64,000 nt of DNA. Origin: Notospermus geniculatus (lineage: Eukaryota; Nemertea; Pilidiophora; Heteronemertea; Lineidae). The stretch is taken from the NCBI GenBank assembly GCA_002633025.1, contig NMRB01000724.1, forward strand, positions 200,568 to 264,567. The letters are read 5' to 3'. Shown here piece by piece: positions 23,929 to 35,108 of the stretch. How positions within the stretch are numbered: the stretch's first letter is position 1; each line of letters begins with the position of its first letter. The position numbers and the translations under genes are program-made. The notes below the pieces were generated by a model. It was not told the origin of the DNA, searched no databases, and saw nothing but the letters and a program-made list of their open reading frames with translations.

Positions 23929-24188
23929 CAAAAACTGGGGCTACTTTCCCAGTTCTAAAAATATGCAATTTGTATTTTATTTTGTGGAAATTGCTAATTT
24001 TTTTCACCTCCAACTGAAAAAAAATGTATATATGCCTACCTACCTACCGAAGCTGTTAGGGCAGCGTAGGGTTATGGCAAACAGACATATTTTTGGGTCT
24101 GGCCTTAGTACCGGTATGGATCTTTATTGTGGAACTTTGTAATGATGCGTGGCTCCTGATTATGATGTGTGGTTCCTACTGTATCACT

Positions 24189-24390
24189 CCAAAAGAGTGC
24201 AGCATCCTGACGGGGTTCGCTCTTCATTTCTGAATGCCATGACGTGACTTGAAAAAAATCCAGTTGTTTCAGCGATCATGGCATCGTGAAACAATTTGAT
24301 TTTTGTTCGTCTCACTCAAGACATCATGAAAAATGATGTGCTGGACATCATGATGGTGATGCTGCCCCGTCAGGTGCTGCACTCTTTTGG
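24189..24390. mobile_element. Inverted-repeat element, CCAAAAGAGTGCAGCA ends
   Basis: Left arm 24189-24215 and right arm 24365-24390 pair over 26 bases with a one-base indel (ccaaaagagtgcagca and tgctgcactcttttgg). A second, inner pairing involves ccatgacgtg and catggcatcg words. Non-coding; the superfamily is unknown. Confidence 0.6.
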
Positions 24391-24766
24391 CATGATATTG
24401 TCTATTCTGATGTGTGGTTCTGTCATCTGTGAATGTATCAATTCGAAATATTGTGAAGTCTCCTTTCATGCCTTTCAGGATTGTGCACGAGTCCTAACGA
24501 AAGATTCCTGTGGCTGAGTGCTGACTTGCTTGGGATCGACTGGCACTGTAAAGAAAACTACCATTGTTGAGTTGGGTGTGACCACTTGCAGCATATTGGG
24601 CTCGAACTGTCTATAGCATGCGGCATAAATTTTGATGAATTTCACGTCCCTTGGTCAAATATCGGTAAGAAAGGTTGACCTGTACGATGAAAGTTGTACT
24701 GAAGTGGTTATGGAGGTTACGGCATGTCCCCACCTTCAGGGCTTCCACTGTGTCTGAGGGATTCCA

Positions 24767-25003
24767 TGCTCGACAAATTGGTTGCCCGGCTGCCCGGCAT
24801 GCCCGGGACCGTCAGAAAATCTCCTGGGCAAGCTCAAGTCATTGAGCACTTTTATATAATTGTCCATGGGCAAGTACCAAAATAAAACATCTTTCAATAA
24901 ATTGGGGATAACCATTGGGCAAGTGACAAATTGATGCGGGCAAGCAGAAATTTACTTCGAGGTTGCCCGTTGGCAAGTGAGCGAAAATCCGATTTGTCGA
25001 GCA
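24767..25003. mobile_element. Inverted-repeat element, TGCTCGACAAAT ends
   Basis: Perfect 12-bp inverted ends TGCTCGACAAAT / ATTTGTCGAGCA. Inside, the word gggcaag recurs five times with spacing of about 30-60 bases, like subterminal binding motifs of a transposase. No coding region. Confidence 0.55.
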
Positions 25004-25168
25004 CTGGGGATTGTAGATCAGACAACCACTCAGGGCTCCCACTGTAGTTTTCAGTAGAAGGGTCAGAGACTTCTGTGTATTTTTTTTCTGGGGTCAGCCT
25101 TCAGAAGTCAGGGATCAACCATGGTCAGTTCACAACATTGGGTGAATATTCGTGCATCGCACTGACTC

Positions 25169-25545
25169 GGCCATGTCGAATTAGCGGAACCAGCGGAAAC
25201 AACGGAACCAGCGGAATTTGAAGGAAAAACAATGTTGTTTTTTAAATAATAACTGCACTGTTCAAATCGAATTGTTAGGCGCCGAAAAAACTAGGTGCAC
25301 GGTAGGCCTAGGCCATGTAGGCCCCCCGATAGCCTAGCCTAGACCTAGCATGCCTAGGGCCTACATTTAGGTCTCAATCCGCACATCATGACTGCAGTCG
25401 CGTGTTGCTGAGCAACACCGAGTCGCTTGTTGCTTCAATCAACAGCTGAACGAAGCAAGGACGATTCACGTGTTCGTTCTATGGGCTGCAGGCCAGGTTC
25501 TGCTGGTTCCGCTGTTTCCGCTGGTTCCGCTAATTCGACATGGCC
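25169..25545. mobile_element. Foldback element D: arms of 9-bp repeats, 9-bp TSD
   Basis: A 377-bp element. The left end GGCCATGTCGAATTAGC continues into the 9-base repeats ggaaccagc / ggaaacaac. The right end is the reverse complement over about 48 bases with two mismatches. CACTGACTC stands directly outside both ends (25160-25168 and 25546-25554), a perfect 9-bp target duplication. The interior is rich in ccta/tagg words and has no coding region. Confidence 0.9.
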
Positions 25546-25699
25546 CACTGACTCCTGCTGATTTGTATTGTGCATCAGACTACGCGTATTTGACCAGAGA
25601 CCTCAGGTCATTAGAGCCCTGCCACTTCGGTGGCTTGAGTTCTTCATTCCTTTGCAGTTTTCTGTTGTTGCCTAGAGGGAACAACACCCCATGGTTGTC

Positions 25700-26559
25700 G
25701 GTAGGTTCTAAACCTTGGAACCATGAAACAACCCAGGAAACTATGGAACCACCCAGAAAACCATGAAATTACCCAGGAAACCATGGAACCACCCAGGAAC
25801 CATCCAAAATATCCTTATTCTTAAACATGACATGGCATTAGCTATTTTCCAATTGCTGTGGAGGTAGAAAGCATGTGTGATTATCATCAAGCACAGACGG
25901 TGTGTCACACCTTGGATGAGGCATACCATCCCAGTCCGACACACCATGACTGTGCTGATACTAATGCATAATGCAAACAAGCTGGTCTCAGTTATTACTA
26001 TTGATGGTGAACACTAGTGTATAAACAAATCATAATTAGCCTTACTCAGAAAGATTAGCCTTTTCAATATAAACAACGAGGGGTCACTGAGGTTCCCCGA
26101 AACCTAGCACATGTGGTCTCAGGCATTGAGATCATGCCAAGCTTCAGTCGCAGAGCTGACTTCAGAGTTGGCAAGGAGTCCGAACAGCAGGGTGCCCTGG
26201 ATGATTAAGAATAAGATTGAATCTGCAGCCAGAGTCAAGAGCATCAAGAGTGCAATATCATGATGGCTGTCATCATAAAGACATGATGTCTTTGTGCTGT
26301 CATGTATTTAGGCCTAAAACCACTTGACCTGCGAGGCTGTTTGTGAGGATACAGTCAGCTAGTTGTTTACGGCTATGTCTAACAAGTACAGAGTAGTCCA
26401 TCACTTCGTTTTGTCATTTCGTCATTTTGCTGTTTTGACAAAGCCGGATAAAAGTATAATTTTGGGTGGTTCCATAGTTGCGTTCCATAGTTTCCTGGGT
26501 GGTTTCATGGTTTCCTGGGTGGTTTCATGGTTTCATCGTTCCAAGGTTTAGAACCTACT
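25700..26559. mobile_element. Foldback element E: arms of inverted tandem repeats
   Basis: About 860 bp. The left arm (25701-25805) starts GTAGGTTCTAAACCTTGGAA and continues with degenerate repeats of acccaggaaaccatggaacc. The right arm (26464-26558) is the reverse complement of the same pattern. ATGGTTGTC stands outside both ends (25691-25699 and 26560-26568), a perfect 9-bp direct repeat. The interior shows no transposase frame. It lies only 154 bp from element D. Confidence 0.85.
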
Positions 26560-26569
26560 ATGGTTGTCA

Positions 26570-27187
26570 GGTTTACTTTGAAGAAAATTGAATGTGTCAT
26601 TCAGTATTCCTCTCCATCTCCTTTGCATGATTTGATTATTATAAAAAGCTGCAACAATGTCACCAGTGGGGCAACCTGGTATTGATGATGCGGATATTTT
26701 GAGCCGAGTTCTTACACTGGTATGAGGTACAAGGACTTCCTGATGATGTAATGACCAAGGGTAACCGACTGTCAGTGGATGAAAGAAGAAATATGCTCCG
26801 CAGCAAGTGAATCATAACATGCATGCATCACCATTTTGCACAAAGTGAATTTGTAACTGCTTGTCATCAGTGACACACACAGTAGTTGTGGAACCACATT
26901 TGTGACCCATGAATCTGGGAAAACCAGGCACAAGTCACCCAGGACAGGAGGAAGTGGTTGATGGTTACCCCAACAAAGGTTGAAATCAATTCAGCTGTTA
27001 CAGCAACAAAGAGAGGCTATTCTTCAGTAGTGAGTTGAAGACCTAACAGGGTTGTCAAGGTCCTTGTCACATGCTGGAGACTTGTGCCTCGTTTTCCCAC
27101 ACTGTGTCACATTTGTATCTGTGACCCAGCATGAAATGTTTCATTTCTTAATCCAGTTAACCCAATGGAGCCGACTATTGGTGAGCT
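26570..27187. other. No gene seen
   Basis: About 620 bases without a coding region. The words gtgaccca and ggaaaaccaggcac hint at an old element but no partner end was found. Confidence 0.4.
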
Positions 27188-27299
27188 GGGGCCTGTTTCA
27201 TAAAGTGACTTTAAGCTAATGGCACCTTTAACCAAATGGAAAATGCATTGATTGATTTAATGGTACCATTAGCTTAAGTCGCTTTATGAAACAGGCACC
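27188..27299. mobile_element. Foldback MITE, GGGCCTGTTTCATAAAG (1)
   Basis: A 112-bp hairpin element. Left gggcctgtttcataaagtga pairs with right ctttatgaaacaggcacc, continuing through taagctaatgg / ccattagctta. It ends two bases before a second element with the same outer word. Confidence 0.75.
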
Positions 27300-27300
27300 A

Positions 27301-27454
27301 GGGGCCTGTTTCATAAAAGCTAAAGGCACCTTATTAACTAATAAAACTTGCTTATGCTCTAAGGAATAAACTGGATATTGACACAAGTCCAGAACGAGCA
27401 TATTCAAGTATTATTAGTTAATGAGGTGCCTTTAGCGTTTATGAAACAGGCCCC
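27301..27454. mobile_element. Foldback MITE, GGGCCTGTTTCATAAA (2)
   Basis: A 154-bp element with perfect outer arms ggggcctgtttcataaa and its complement, continuing through aaggcacct / aggtgcctt. It is adjacent to, and related at its ends with, the element at 27188-27299. Confidence 0.8.
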
Positions 27455-27477
27455 TGGCCGTTAGGCTTCCTTTAGAT

Positions 27478-27574
27478 AGAAGTATGGTATACGAAAACGC
27501 CGGTTAACAAGGCTTCCCGAGGATTAAGGACCGTGAAGCCATTGTTGACCTGCGTGTTCGTATACCGTGCTTCT
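27478..27574. mobile_element. Foldback element, AGAAGTATGGTATACGAA
   Basis: Inverted arms at 27478-27495 and 27557-27574 pair with two mismatches and continue through gttaacaaggcttc / gaagccattgttgac. It is the third foldback in a row within 390 bases. Confidence 0.65.
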
Positions 27575-28306
27575 ATGTACGGTACAGGAAACCTTTGGCA
27601 TTCTCACCACTAATACACATTCAATGACATTTAGCATCGGTCAGTCTTGTCCCGACTTTCCACCCTTTTCCTCTCCAGGGGTTCTGCTGGAATAATTTAT
27701 TTTGTAGCCAAATCTGTAATTTTTTTAATTACTTTGAAGCTTTTTTCAACAATTCATTGTAATTCCTTTGGGAAATTTGTAGCCAATTAGTTATTTCCTT
27801 AGCCACTGAATAAAAATATTAGCAAATGGCTACAATGGCTACTGCCAGCGGTGTACGGTAAAAAAGGCACTGGTAAAAAAGGCACCGGTAAAAAAGGCAC
27901 TGGTAAAAACGGCACCGGTAAAATAGGCAATGGTAAAAAAGGCACTGGTAAAAAAGGCACCGGTAAAAAAGGCACATAAAAATCACCGGGTAGGTAAAAA
28001 AGGCACTACTGGCTTTTTGGATTCCTTGTGCTCTTTAAAGCCAGTTTCCGGCCCGAAATGAAAAAAATTGATTTGGACTTAGTCACTTTTTGCAAGGCGT
28101 ATTGGTATTTGCATTGGTGAACTAAGGAATATTTTTTTCCCGAATTCACCATTTTCTTTAATTATCAGAAGGCTTATGTGCGCGTATTGATTACTNCCCC
28201 CAGACTTCCCCCCCCAAGAATTTAGACATCTTCCCAATCTTCTTTATCCACTGGCTGCCATGAATAAACGCACCCAATTCAAGGGGGTGAGCTCAGTCTT
28301 GGATGT

Positions 28307-28912
28307 CAATAGGGAGGTTTTGCAAGCTTACGTTTTATATTTACGATTACAATTTGAAAACGTCATGACGTCGGCTATGCGGGGGTTTTTTACGCGCATG
28401 TCGCTTGCTACACGTAAGAAACTTACGATTTAATCAACGTCAAATCTTTCACGTTTGTAATCAAATAAATCGCTTTCAATTTGACACACCTAATAATGGG
28501 TAAATGTCCAAGTTGTAGTGAAGATTACAAGTAAAATGATGGATCTATGTGTCTTTGAGAGCCGGGCAATTTACATGGGATACATCGACAACATTTTTAT
28601 CATGTACACGGAAAGCCTTACGTCAGATGACGCACCATCGCGTCACAAGGCGTCACGTCACTCTGTAATGACGTCATGACGTCATTAAATCGTAAGCGTA
28701 AATCATAAGAGGCACAGTCCGCGTGAGCTACTGCGAAACTAATGTATTAGACCAGCCCTGCATACCACGATATATAAATACACAGAGCACACCTGGATGA
28801 CCTAATTTCTGTCCGCAGTGAAGTACACCTGACTGCGGACAAGATTTTGCAGTAGCTCATGCGGTGTGTGTCCCTAATGTGTAAAAGGTAAGCTTGCAAA
28901 ACCTCCCTATTG
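28307..28912. mobile_element. Inverted-end element inside element B
   Basis: Perfect 25-bp inverted ends starting CAATAGGGAGGTTTTGCAAG at 28307-28331 and 28888-28912. It is about 606 bp. The interior contains several cgtca / tgacg words (28620-28690) and the Harbinger-like MITE. It is either a separate insertion into element B or the conserved core of B. Confidence 0.75.
28709..28874. mobile_element. PIF/Harbinger-like MITE, copy 1
   Basis: A 166-bp element flanked by TAA on both sides. The ends are GAGGCACAGTCCGCG and GCGGTGTGTGTCCC, with inner arms gtgagctactgc / gcagtagctcat. Other copies lie at 30208-30388 and 34026-34191. A TWA target site of three bases is characteristic of PIF/Harbinger. 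The interior carries the pair ctgtccgcagtgaagtacac / tgactgcggacaag. Confidence 0.8.
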
Positions 28913-29304
28913 CTTGAAAGATGGAGGTAGAACCTTAAAAGGTACTGAGAAAGGCACCCAGAATAGAACAGAAAAGGCCCACAAAAAGAGCGGGAAAATG
29001 CAAACTTACAAATCCCTTCAGTGTCAGACCAACTGGGATTATCAATGGGAAATGGACAGAAATCTGCCATAAATGAAACATGATTCGTCCCTATTCCACC
29101 ACCTCATGCAGTTTTCTGACAAGTGTGCCTTTTTTTCCTACCCGGTGATTTTTATGTGCCTTTTTTACCTGTGCCTTTTTTACCTGTGCCTTTTTTACCG
29201 GTGCCTTTTTTACCGGTGCCTTTTTTACCAGTGCCTTTTTTACCGTGCCTTTTTTACCGGTGCCTTTTTTACCAGTGCCTTTTTTACCTGGATTCCCTGC
29301 CAGC

Positions 29305-29937
29305 AGAAACCCTGCCTCTCATATTTAATGTATTGATTATTGATGCATAATCATTTGGGATCAAAGTTCGATGCGGTTTTTGGTCCACCCAATACACATG
29401 TATATGGCTTGTCAATTATGCAAAAATCCTGGCGTTGCTGCTGGGGTATAGCTCCTCATTTCAAAAGCGGCGGTGTCAGGACTTCGATTCGAAAGACATC
29501 AACAGCCTGCTGTGTGGGCAGCAATGCTTATCATCACCAACAACAGGAGAAAGCTGCACCCGCAATGCCAGACCTCGGTCGGTCACTGTTTGTGACCTTT
29601 CAACTGCGATTTTGGTGTCATGTCAGCTTTTTTTGGATGAAACATATTTGTATTTACTTTCTTCTGCAGGAGAGTACGTTTGACGAATGACGCAATAGCT
29701 GAGAGTGATCAGAAACGTGTGAAGTTCAAGGTATACAAGTGGAGCATATCCCAAAAACAAAGTGACTGCAGGACTTGGTAATTCAAGATGGTGTTGTTTG
29801 ACATCTGGTGCTAAATTCATATGCAGTCCCTGTGGCCCGTGGGAATCAAGGAGACTTATAAGATCCGTACCTTTGTTGCAACCAAAGAATAGGAAAGCAG
29901 GAGAAATTGTCAGATTATCCAACGATTTCTGCAATTT
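29305..29937. other. No confident gene
   Basis: Plus-strand frames of 82-116 codons cross this stretch. I recognise no family, and neither start nor splice context supports them. Confidence 0.4.
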
Positions 29938-30207
29938 ACTGGTAAGCTTGCTGAATCTCAGTGAACTACAGTGATAGAAGTTTTATTTACTGGTAAGCTT
30001 GCTGAATCTCAGTGAACACAGTGATAGAAATTTTATTTACTGGTAAGCTTGCTGAATCTCAGTGAACTGCAGTGATAGAAATTTTATTTACTGGTAGCTT
30101 GCTGAATTTCAGTGAACTGCAGTGATAGAAATTTTATCTACTGGTATGCTTGCTGAATCTCAGTGAACTGCAGTGATAGAAATTTTATCTACTGGTAAGC
30201 TTCATAA
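29938..30207 (+). repeat. 51-bp tandem repeat (satellite-like)
   Basis: Five full units of 50-51 bases and a partial one, marked by the word gcttgctgaatctcag at 29946, 29997, 30047, 30097 and 30148. Each unit contains tttactggtaag, a splice-donor-like word. The array is interrupted by a Harbinger-like MITE (30208-30388) and one more decayed unit follows to about 30425. Confidence 0.9.
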
Positions 30208-30388
30208 GGGGCTCACTCCGCGTGAGCTACTGCGAAACTAATGTATTAGGCCAGCCCTGCATACCACGATATACAATGATATATATATAAATACACACAG
30301 CACACCTGGATGACCTATATTTCTGTCCGCAGTGAAGTACACCTGACTGCGGACAAGATTTCGCAGTAGCTCATGCGGTCTGTGTCCC
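30208..30388. mobile_element. PIF/Harbinger-like MITE, copy 2, inserted in the satellite
   Basis: A 181-bp copy of the family at 28709 and 34026. The left flank is TAA and the right flank TTA. Satellite sequence continues on both sides, so the insertion is younger than the tandem array. It has a longer AT run (atatatatataaatac) than its relatives. Confidence 0.8.
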
Positions 30389-30425
30389 TTATGTGCTAAA
30401 TCTTAGTGAACTAACTACAGTGATA

Positions 30426-31320
30426 GAAATAGTCTCGATGTGCTTGACAACTAATCGTACATTGATAACACTGTAAAACCTTGTTCACACTGGTGGTGTG
30501 GTGCGATGGTGAAAAAATCGCCAAACGGTGTCAGTTTTGACATAGCACGGCACGGTTGTGTGCGGTGGTCATGATTAGAGGAAGTGACATTAATGTCATT
30601 TAACATGTTTAAGCTGTGCCAGATATGCCAGTATCCTCATACAGCAGGCGATTCGATGTGGAAAAATACTGCAGGAGCAATCAGGTGGAAATTGCTCGTC
30701 GTGTCCTACCGCTTCTTACTGCATCGCAAGTGTGAACAGCTATAGGCTTAACAGTAGAAACAATCAGCCACGAAACATTTCGCATTGCACTGCACCTGCA
30801 GAGGGGACTTAAGGCTTTAGTATGAAGCTATCACAGATGGGTAACATGGACTCGGTCCGACGAGAATATCAAATTGTTCAGAAAATATGATGGACTACCT
30901 CAGTCATGTTCACGTTTTAACTTTAAAACTTAAAATTACTTCATATCAGTGAATTCCGTAAACTGGAATCGTAACTTTCACTACCGTTATGTAAATGTTT
31001 TATTTGCAGAGGTTGAGGTCACAAGCAGATTATTAGTCATCGAATAGCGTGTGAGTGACTTGGAAGGAAGTCGGTGTTGTCATCTTCGTGCAGTCAGTTC
31101 CGACATTCTGGAATAACATGGAATACGACGACTTGGGCATGGATATAAAGTCAGTGATAGTGCAAGAGTAAACATGGTAAAACTTGTGAGCTCTCCCGAA
31201 ACAGTCGAGGATTACATTCAAGTATGAGAAGGATTTTGACAATGTTGTGGATGCTGTACTTGGTTCGTTGTTCTATTTTCAATTTTTGTGACATGCAGGA
31301 GATATTGTGTAGGTGATCTC
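30426..31320. other. No gene seen
   Basis: About 900 bases of AT-rich sequence. No recognised coding region or repeat. Confidence 0.4.
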
Positions 31321-31439
31321 ATATGTGACCCATCACATCAAATCAGGTATTAAGTCGCACAAGATGTGAACCAGGATGAACCAAAATAACTCCTGGAGAT
31401 GTAATTGCTAAGATTTTGCAAAAGACAGACAATATGCCC

Positions 31440-32870
31440 AGTGTTCTAGCCAGGCCAGTTTTACAGGGCGGTAGGCCTACCACCCTGTTCAAAATTCAGA
31501 GGTCATTTTACCGCCCTGTTTAAAAATGTAACTTGCAATGCATTTTCTATTAGATCACCCTGTTTGAATTTCACTCCCGCCTGCATTACATTTACATCCC
31601 CATTGAGCAGCAGACCCAATATACCCCGATATTTCGCATTCTATCGGGGTACAGATAAGGAGGAAGTTACGTAATCCAGGCAGATTAATGCCTCTGACTA
31701 AAGTAAGAAAATTCAACACAAAGATGTGTGCAGTGTTTGTGAGTGTCACCAGCGGATGTTAAATTTGATGGTGTATCAAATATGTGTTCGAATTTTTCAA
31801 ATCGAGCAGAAAATAATGATTTTATGAGCCATTTTATAGTATTTATAGTACCGGTACTTTGTTTCCCATATCACCATCCAACAGATGGTGGGAGGGCAAT
31901 AAACAGAACAGCCAGGTTTGGCTAAAAATACAGCTCTGGGCCCGGTTTCACAAAGAATCTTAAGTCAGTTTTGTTGACTTAAGCCTCAATTTACCTGGCT
32001 TAGGCCTAAGTCTGCAGTTCTCAAAAAAACTTAAGTCAGAAAAGTGTCTTAAAGTTAAGACGGGTAGCTAGGAGGCTTAAGTCAGCTGGAGTTGACTTAA
32101 ATATGGCTGCCCTCTTGAGAAACTTCCCACTTCGCGAATATTTTTGTGTGTATCTTGGCCTGGGTTCCCCCTTAGGAGTCTCAACGCACTTCATGACCCC
32201 ACTGACGCTGAATTGTTGACGTTGTGTGACCCTATGCCGCGCCGCGTCATGATTCTTCCAGTCAGTGCGAGGATTTCGTGTTGGATGTCGCAGTCCACTG
32301 TTGCAGGCTTGATGGGCCTAGGCCTGCACACATCATGACCATGCATGCATGATGACGTTGATGTTCATCCACCCGAAGTCTCCCCGTCCAGAACTATGGC
32401 CAAAGTGGTAGGCAATGCATGAATGTGGCTTCGTTTAGGCCTAGGTGGGCGTTTGCTTTGAGAATCTGCCATTTTGAGTGTTTACACTGGTGACCATGGT
32501 GACCGGATCATGTGACTCGTCATGTGATTCGCTTTCTCACCTCCTTTCGGGAAAGAGTTCCATTTCTGCATGACTTAAGTCACAGGCTACTGACTTAGCT
32601 GAGTCAGACTTTAGTCGCTTTGTGAAATGGGCTTAAGTCAGTGTCTTAGCTTAGCCAAAAATAGTGACTTAAGCCTACTGACTTAAGATTCTTTGTGAAA
32701 CCGGGCCCTGGTGTCTGGACACCTGGTGTTACGGGTCTTGGCATTTCTGGATCAAAATCACAGTGGGCTTGTTCAGCTAATGTGTTTGAAAATCCAGGGC
32801 CTTAGAATCATAGGAAAATGCAGTCACCCCGCCCTGTTTAGAAAAATTTCTGGCTAGAACAGTAACACTG
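31440..32870. mobile_element. Middle element of the nest (TTCTAGCCAG ends)
   Basis: Left cagtgttctagccagg and right ctggctagaacagtaacactg pair with a short indel. Inside both ends lies a gccctgtt / aacagggc word. It sits inside the TATGTGACCC element and encloses the GGCCCGG element. Confidence 0.6.
31939..32707. mobile_element. Inner element of the nest, perfect 30-bp TIR, CTG TSD
   Basis: Inverted ends of 30 bases are perfect (GGCCCGGTTTCACAAAGAAT at the left, its complement at the right). CTG stands outside both ends, a 3-bp target duplication. The interior repeats the word cttaagtca many times, subterminally. Length 769 bp. Non-autonomous. Confidence 0.85.
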
Positions 32871-32958
32871 ATGCCTAGGCCTGAAATTGGCATAAACTTT
32901 GGTCTCAGCCTGCCAACTTCGGAGTGACTTAGTACTTGCTTTGTGGTGACGGGTCACA

Positions 32959-33739
32959 TATCTTGTTCAGACCAATGAAGAAATCTGGCATGCACCTGGC
33001 ATGAATAAACAATGAGAACTGTTTTTTTTTGTTGGTGAGGTGCTGCAAACATGAGATTACACTAATGGAACAGTTCTTTACCTGAATATGATCTTCTAGA
33101 TTTGTTTTGCCTTGTGAGACATGTTTTTATGTCAGTCATGAACCACCAAAATGTGGTTAGAATGTAAGCACATCCAGATTTCATTTCATTGGAAAGGAAT
33201 GGTTGTAACTTTATCGATTATCCGATAGTGATTTTAGCCAAGGGTAGGCTGACCCGCACACTGGGCAACTGTCTTAGGCTGCAGTCTGAATCAGCCCCGG
33301 CAAATCCGCCATACTGACCCTCATCATTTTCAATACCATGTGCTTGCCGTGTTTTAGTATGACTCCACAAAATTTGAATGTCCAGTTCTTTCTCACTGGG
33401 TGAATCCAGGCCTTGTCTTTTGAAATTTCCAGGAGCTCTTATTGTCATTACCATCTTCCTTTCACCAGCTAAAATTGCAACAAATTAGATTTCAATCAAA
33501 ATATGATAGAAGTATAATACCCACCCAGTTAAAGGAAAGGTAAACCCTGGGATTTTAGAGTATGTATAGAACCATTAAGTATAAAAAGAAAACTATGCAA
33601 GTTATCAGCCATGTACACTGAACCTACATATAGTTTTTTAGTGATAAAAAAATCGGCAGCCCGTTTCGCTGGGTACGCGTTTTCTCTCAACCGGAAGTGA
33701 CGAGTGCGCCACCCAAACAATAGCAGGCCTATACACACA
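32959..33739. other. No gene seen
   Basis: About 780 bases without recognised coding capacity or paired ends. Confidence 0.4.
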
Positions 33740-33750
33740 CATACATCATG

Positions 33751-35108
33751 AATCCAGGTAAAAAAGACACTGGAAAAAAAGACACCGGAAAAAAGACACA
33801 GTAAAAAAGACACTGGAAAAAAAGACACTGGTAAAAAAGTCACTGGAAAAAAAGACACCATGACGTTTTTCCACTCCTTTACTCCCCAAATGTCGGAACC
33901 CCTACCTTCCTTTGATGTCTGGGGGTGATTCCAAACATGCTCAAGTTGTGTACTTAGCACCTCAAGTGTTATAATCCCCGTTAGTGGGTCTCTGCCTGAC
34001 TAACAGAAAAGCTTTAAGGACATTAGGGACACACACCGCATGAGCTACTGCAAAATCTTGTCCGCAGTCAGGTGTACTTCACTGCGGACAGAAATTAGGT
34101 CATCCAGGTGTACTGTGTGTATTTATATATCGTGGTATGCAGGGCTGGCCTAATACATTAGTTTCGCAGTAGCTCACGCGGACTGTGCCCCTTATGAGTT
34201 GTCTGAACGAATCGAAACGATTTGCAATGGTATTCCTGGGATTTGGTACATCAAATTTAGTGTTTAAATTCCCAAATTCGACCTTAATATAAGCATTTTA
34301 GACCAAAAATGTTTCATTAAAACAGGCAGTTCGGCTGTTCCCATAAATTTGCACCCTCCAACACACAATGTTCCCTATTCATAGTCACTCTGTGCGGCTA
34401 AACCACTATGTCAATATTGCAGTGGGGTAAAAGCTGTTCACTGGAAGATCCTTACAGCTCAACCACCCCCAATTAATCGTGTTTGTTGGCAAATAAACAT
34501 TCATTGTTGAAGTTCTGGCCATTTCTGCCAGCCAGAGTAAGGGACAAGAAAAACCTAATGACTGGAAAAAAAGACACCGGAAAAAAAGACACTGGAAAAA
34601 AGTCAATGGAAAAATAGACACTGGGAAAAAAGAGTCACTTTTCACAAAACCATCACTCATTGTTGCATGATGATGAAATGAACAATTCGGGCAAGATTTC
34701 CCCATTAACCTCCCCCCCCCNTATATGAAGGCAATCATACTTGACAATGACCCACAATTCAGAGGGTACACAACTCAAGGTCCACCATAGTCCGAAATCC
34801 CATTTAAGTCTGATATTTTTGCTCAGCTGATTTAATCCAAAACAAAAATAAATTGTGTCATATTTCAGCTTGACACAACATGTCCAATCCACCCATTGTG
34901 CTAACAGTACAATCTCAGGAATCTCGAGTACCGGTACCAGTGTCTATTTTTCCAGTGACTTTTTTACCAGTGTCTTTTTTACCAGTGAATTTTTTACCAG
35001 TGTCTTTTTTTCCTGTGACATTTTTACCAATGTCTTTATTTCTAGTGTCTTTTTTCCGGTGTCTTTTTTTCCGGTGTCTTTTTTTCCAGTGTCTTTTTTA
35101 CCGTCTAC
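33751..35108. mobile_element. Foldback element C: arms of 15-bp tandem repeats, 11-bp TSD
   Basis: The left arm (33755-33863) is repeats of ggaaaaaaagacact. The right arm (about 34943-35103) is the reverse complement. CATACATCATG stands outside both ends (33740-33750 and 35109-35119), a perfect 11-bp direct repeat. Length 1358 bp. An extra array in the left-arm orientation sits at 34559-34640. A Harbinger-like MITE is nested at 34026-34191. Frames over the arms (periodic VSFFPVSF-type) are artefacts of the repeat. The end AATCCAGGTAAAAAAG is shared with the right end of element B. Confidence 0.9.
34026..34191. mobile_element. PIF/Harbinger-like MITE, copy 3
   Basis: A 166-bp copy in the opposite orientation to the one at 28709, with TTA on both sides. 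The ends are GGGACACACACCGC and GCGGACTGTGCCCC. It lies inside foldback element C, and so is younger than C. Confidence 0.85.

Larger units (their letters stand above)
27850..29296. mobile_element. Foldback element B: arms of 15-bp tandem repeats
   Basis: The left arm (27856-28013) is about nine copies of ggtaaaaaaggcact and variants, ending cataaaaatcaccgggtagg. The right arm (about 29138-29290) is the exact mirror. The direct repeat CTGCCAGC lies outside both ends (27842-27849 and 29297-29304); with 11-base flanks, 8 of 11 positions match. Length 1447 bp. Frames across the arms (a periodic CLFYRCLFY-type protein) are products of the repeat, not genes. Nested inside are an inverted-end element (28307-28912) and a Harbinger-like MITE (28709-28874). 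Confidence 0.85.
31321..32958. mobile_element. Outer element of a three-layer nest (TATGTGACCC ends)
   Basis: Left end atatgtgacccatcac and right end gtgacgggtcacatat, with pairing continuing to agtcgcac / gtgactta. The termini resemble the MITE at 14819-15028. Length is about 1.64 kb because two further inverted-repeat elements lie inside it. No transposase frame. Confidence 0.65.

Noticed and set aside
22440-23930. CRISPR-like arrays of short direct repeats
   Set aside because: Units are contiguous with no unique spacers, occur as inverted arms of an element, and the DNA is eukaryotic.
29073-29350. Periodic Cys/Leu/Phe-rich and Pro/Phe-rich ORFs
   Set aside because: They are translations of the tandem-repeat arm of foldback element B in two frames; every frame over such an array stays open.
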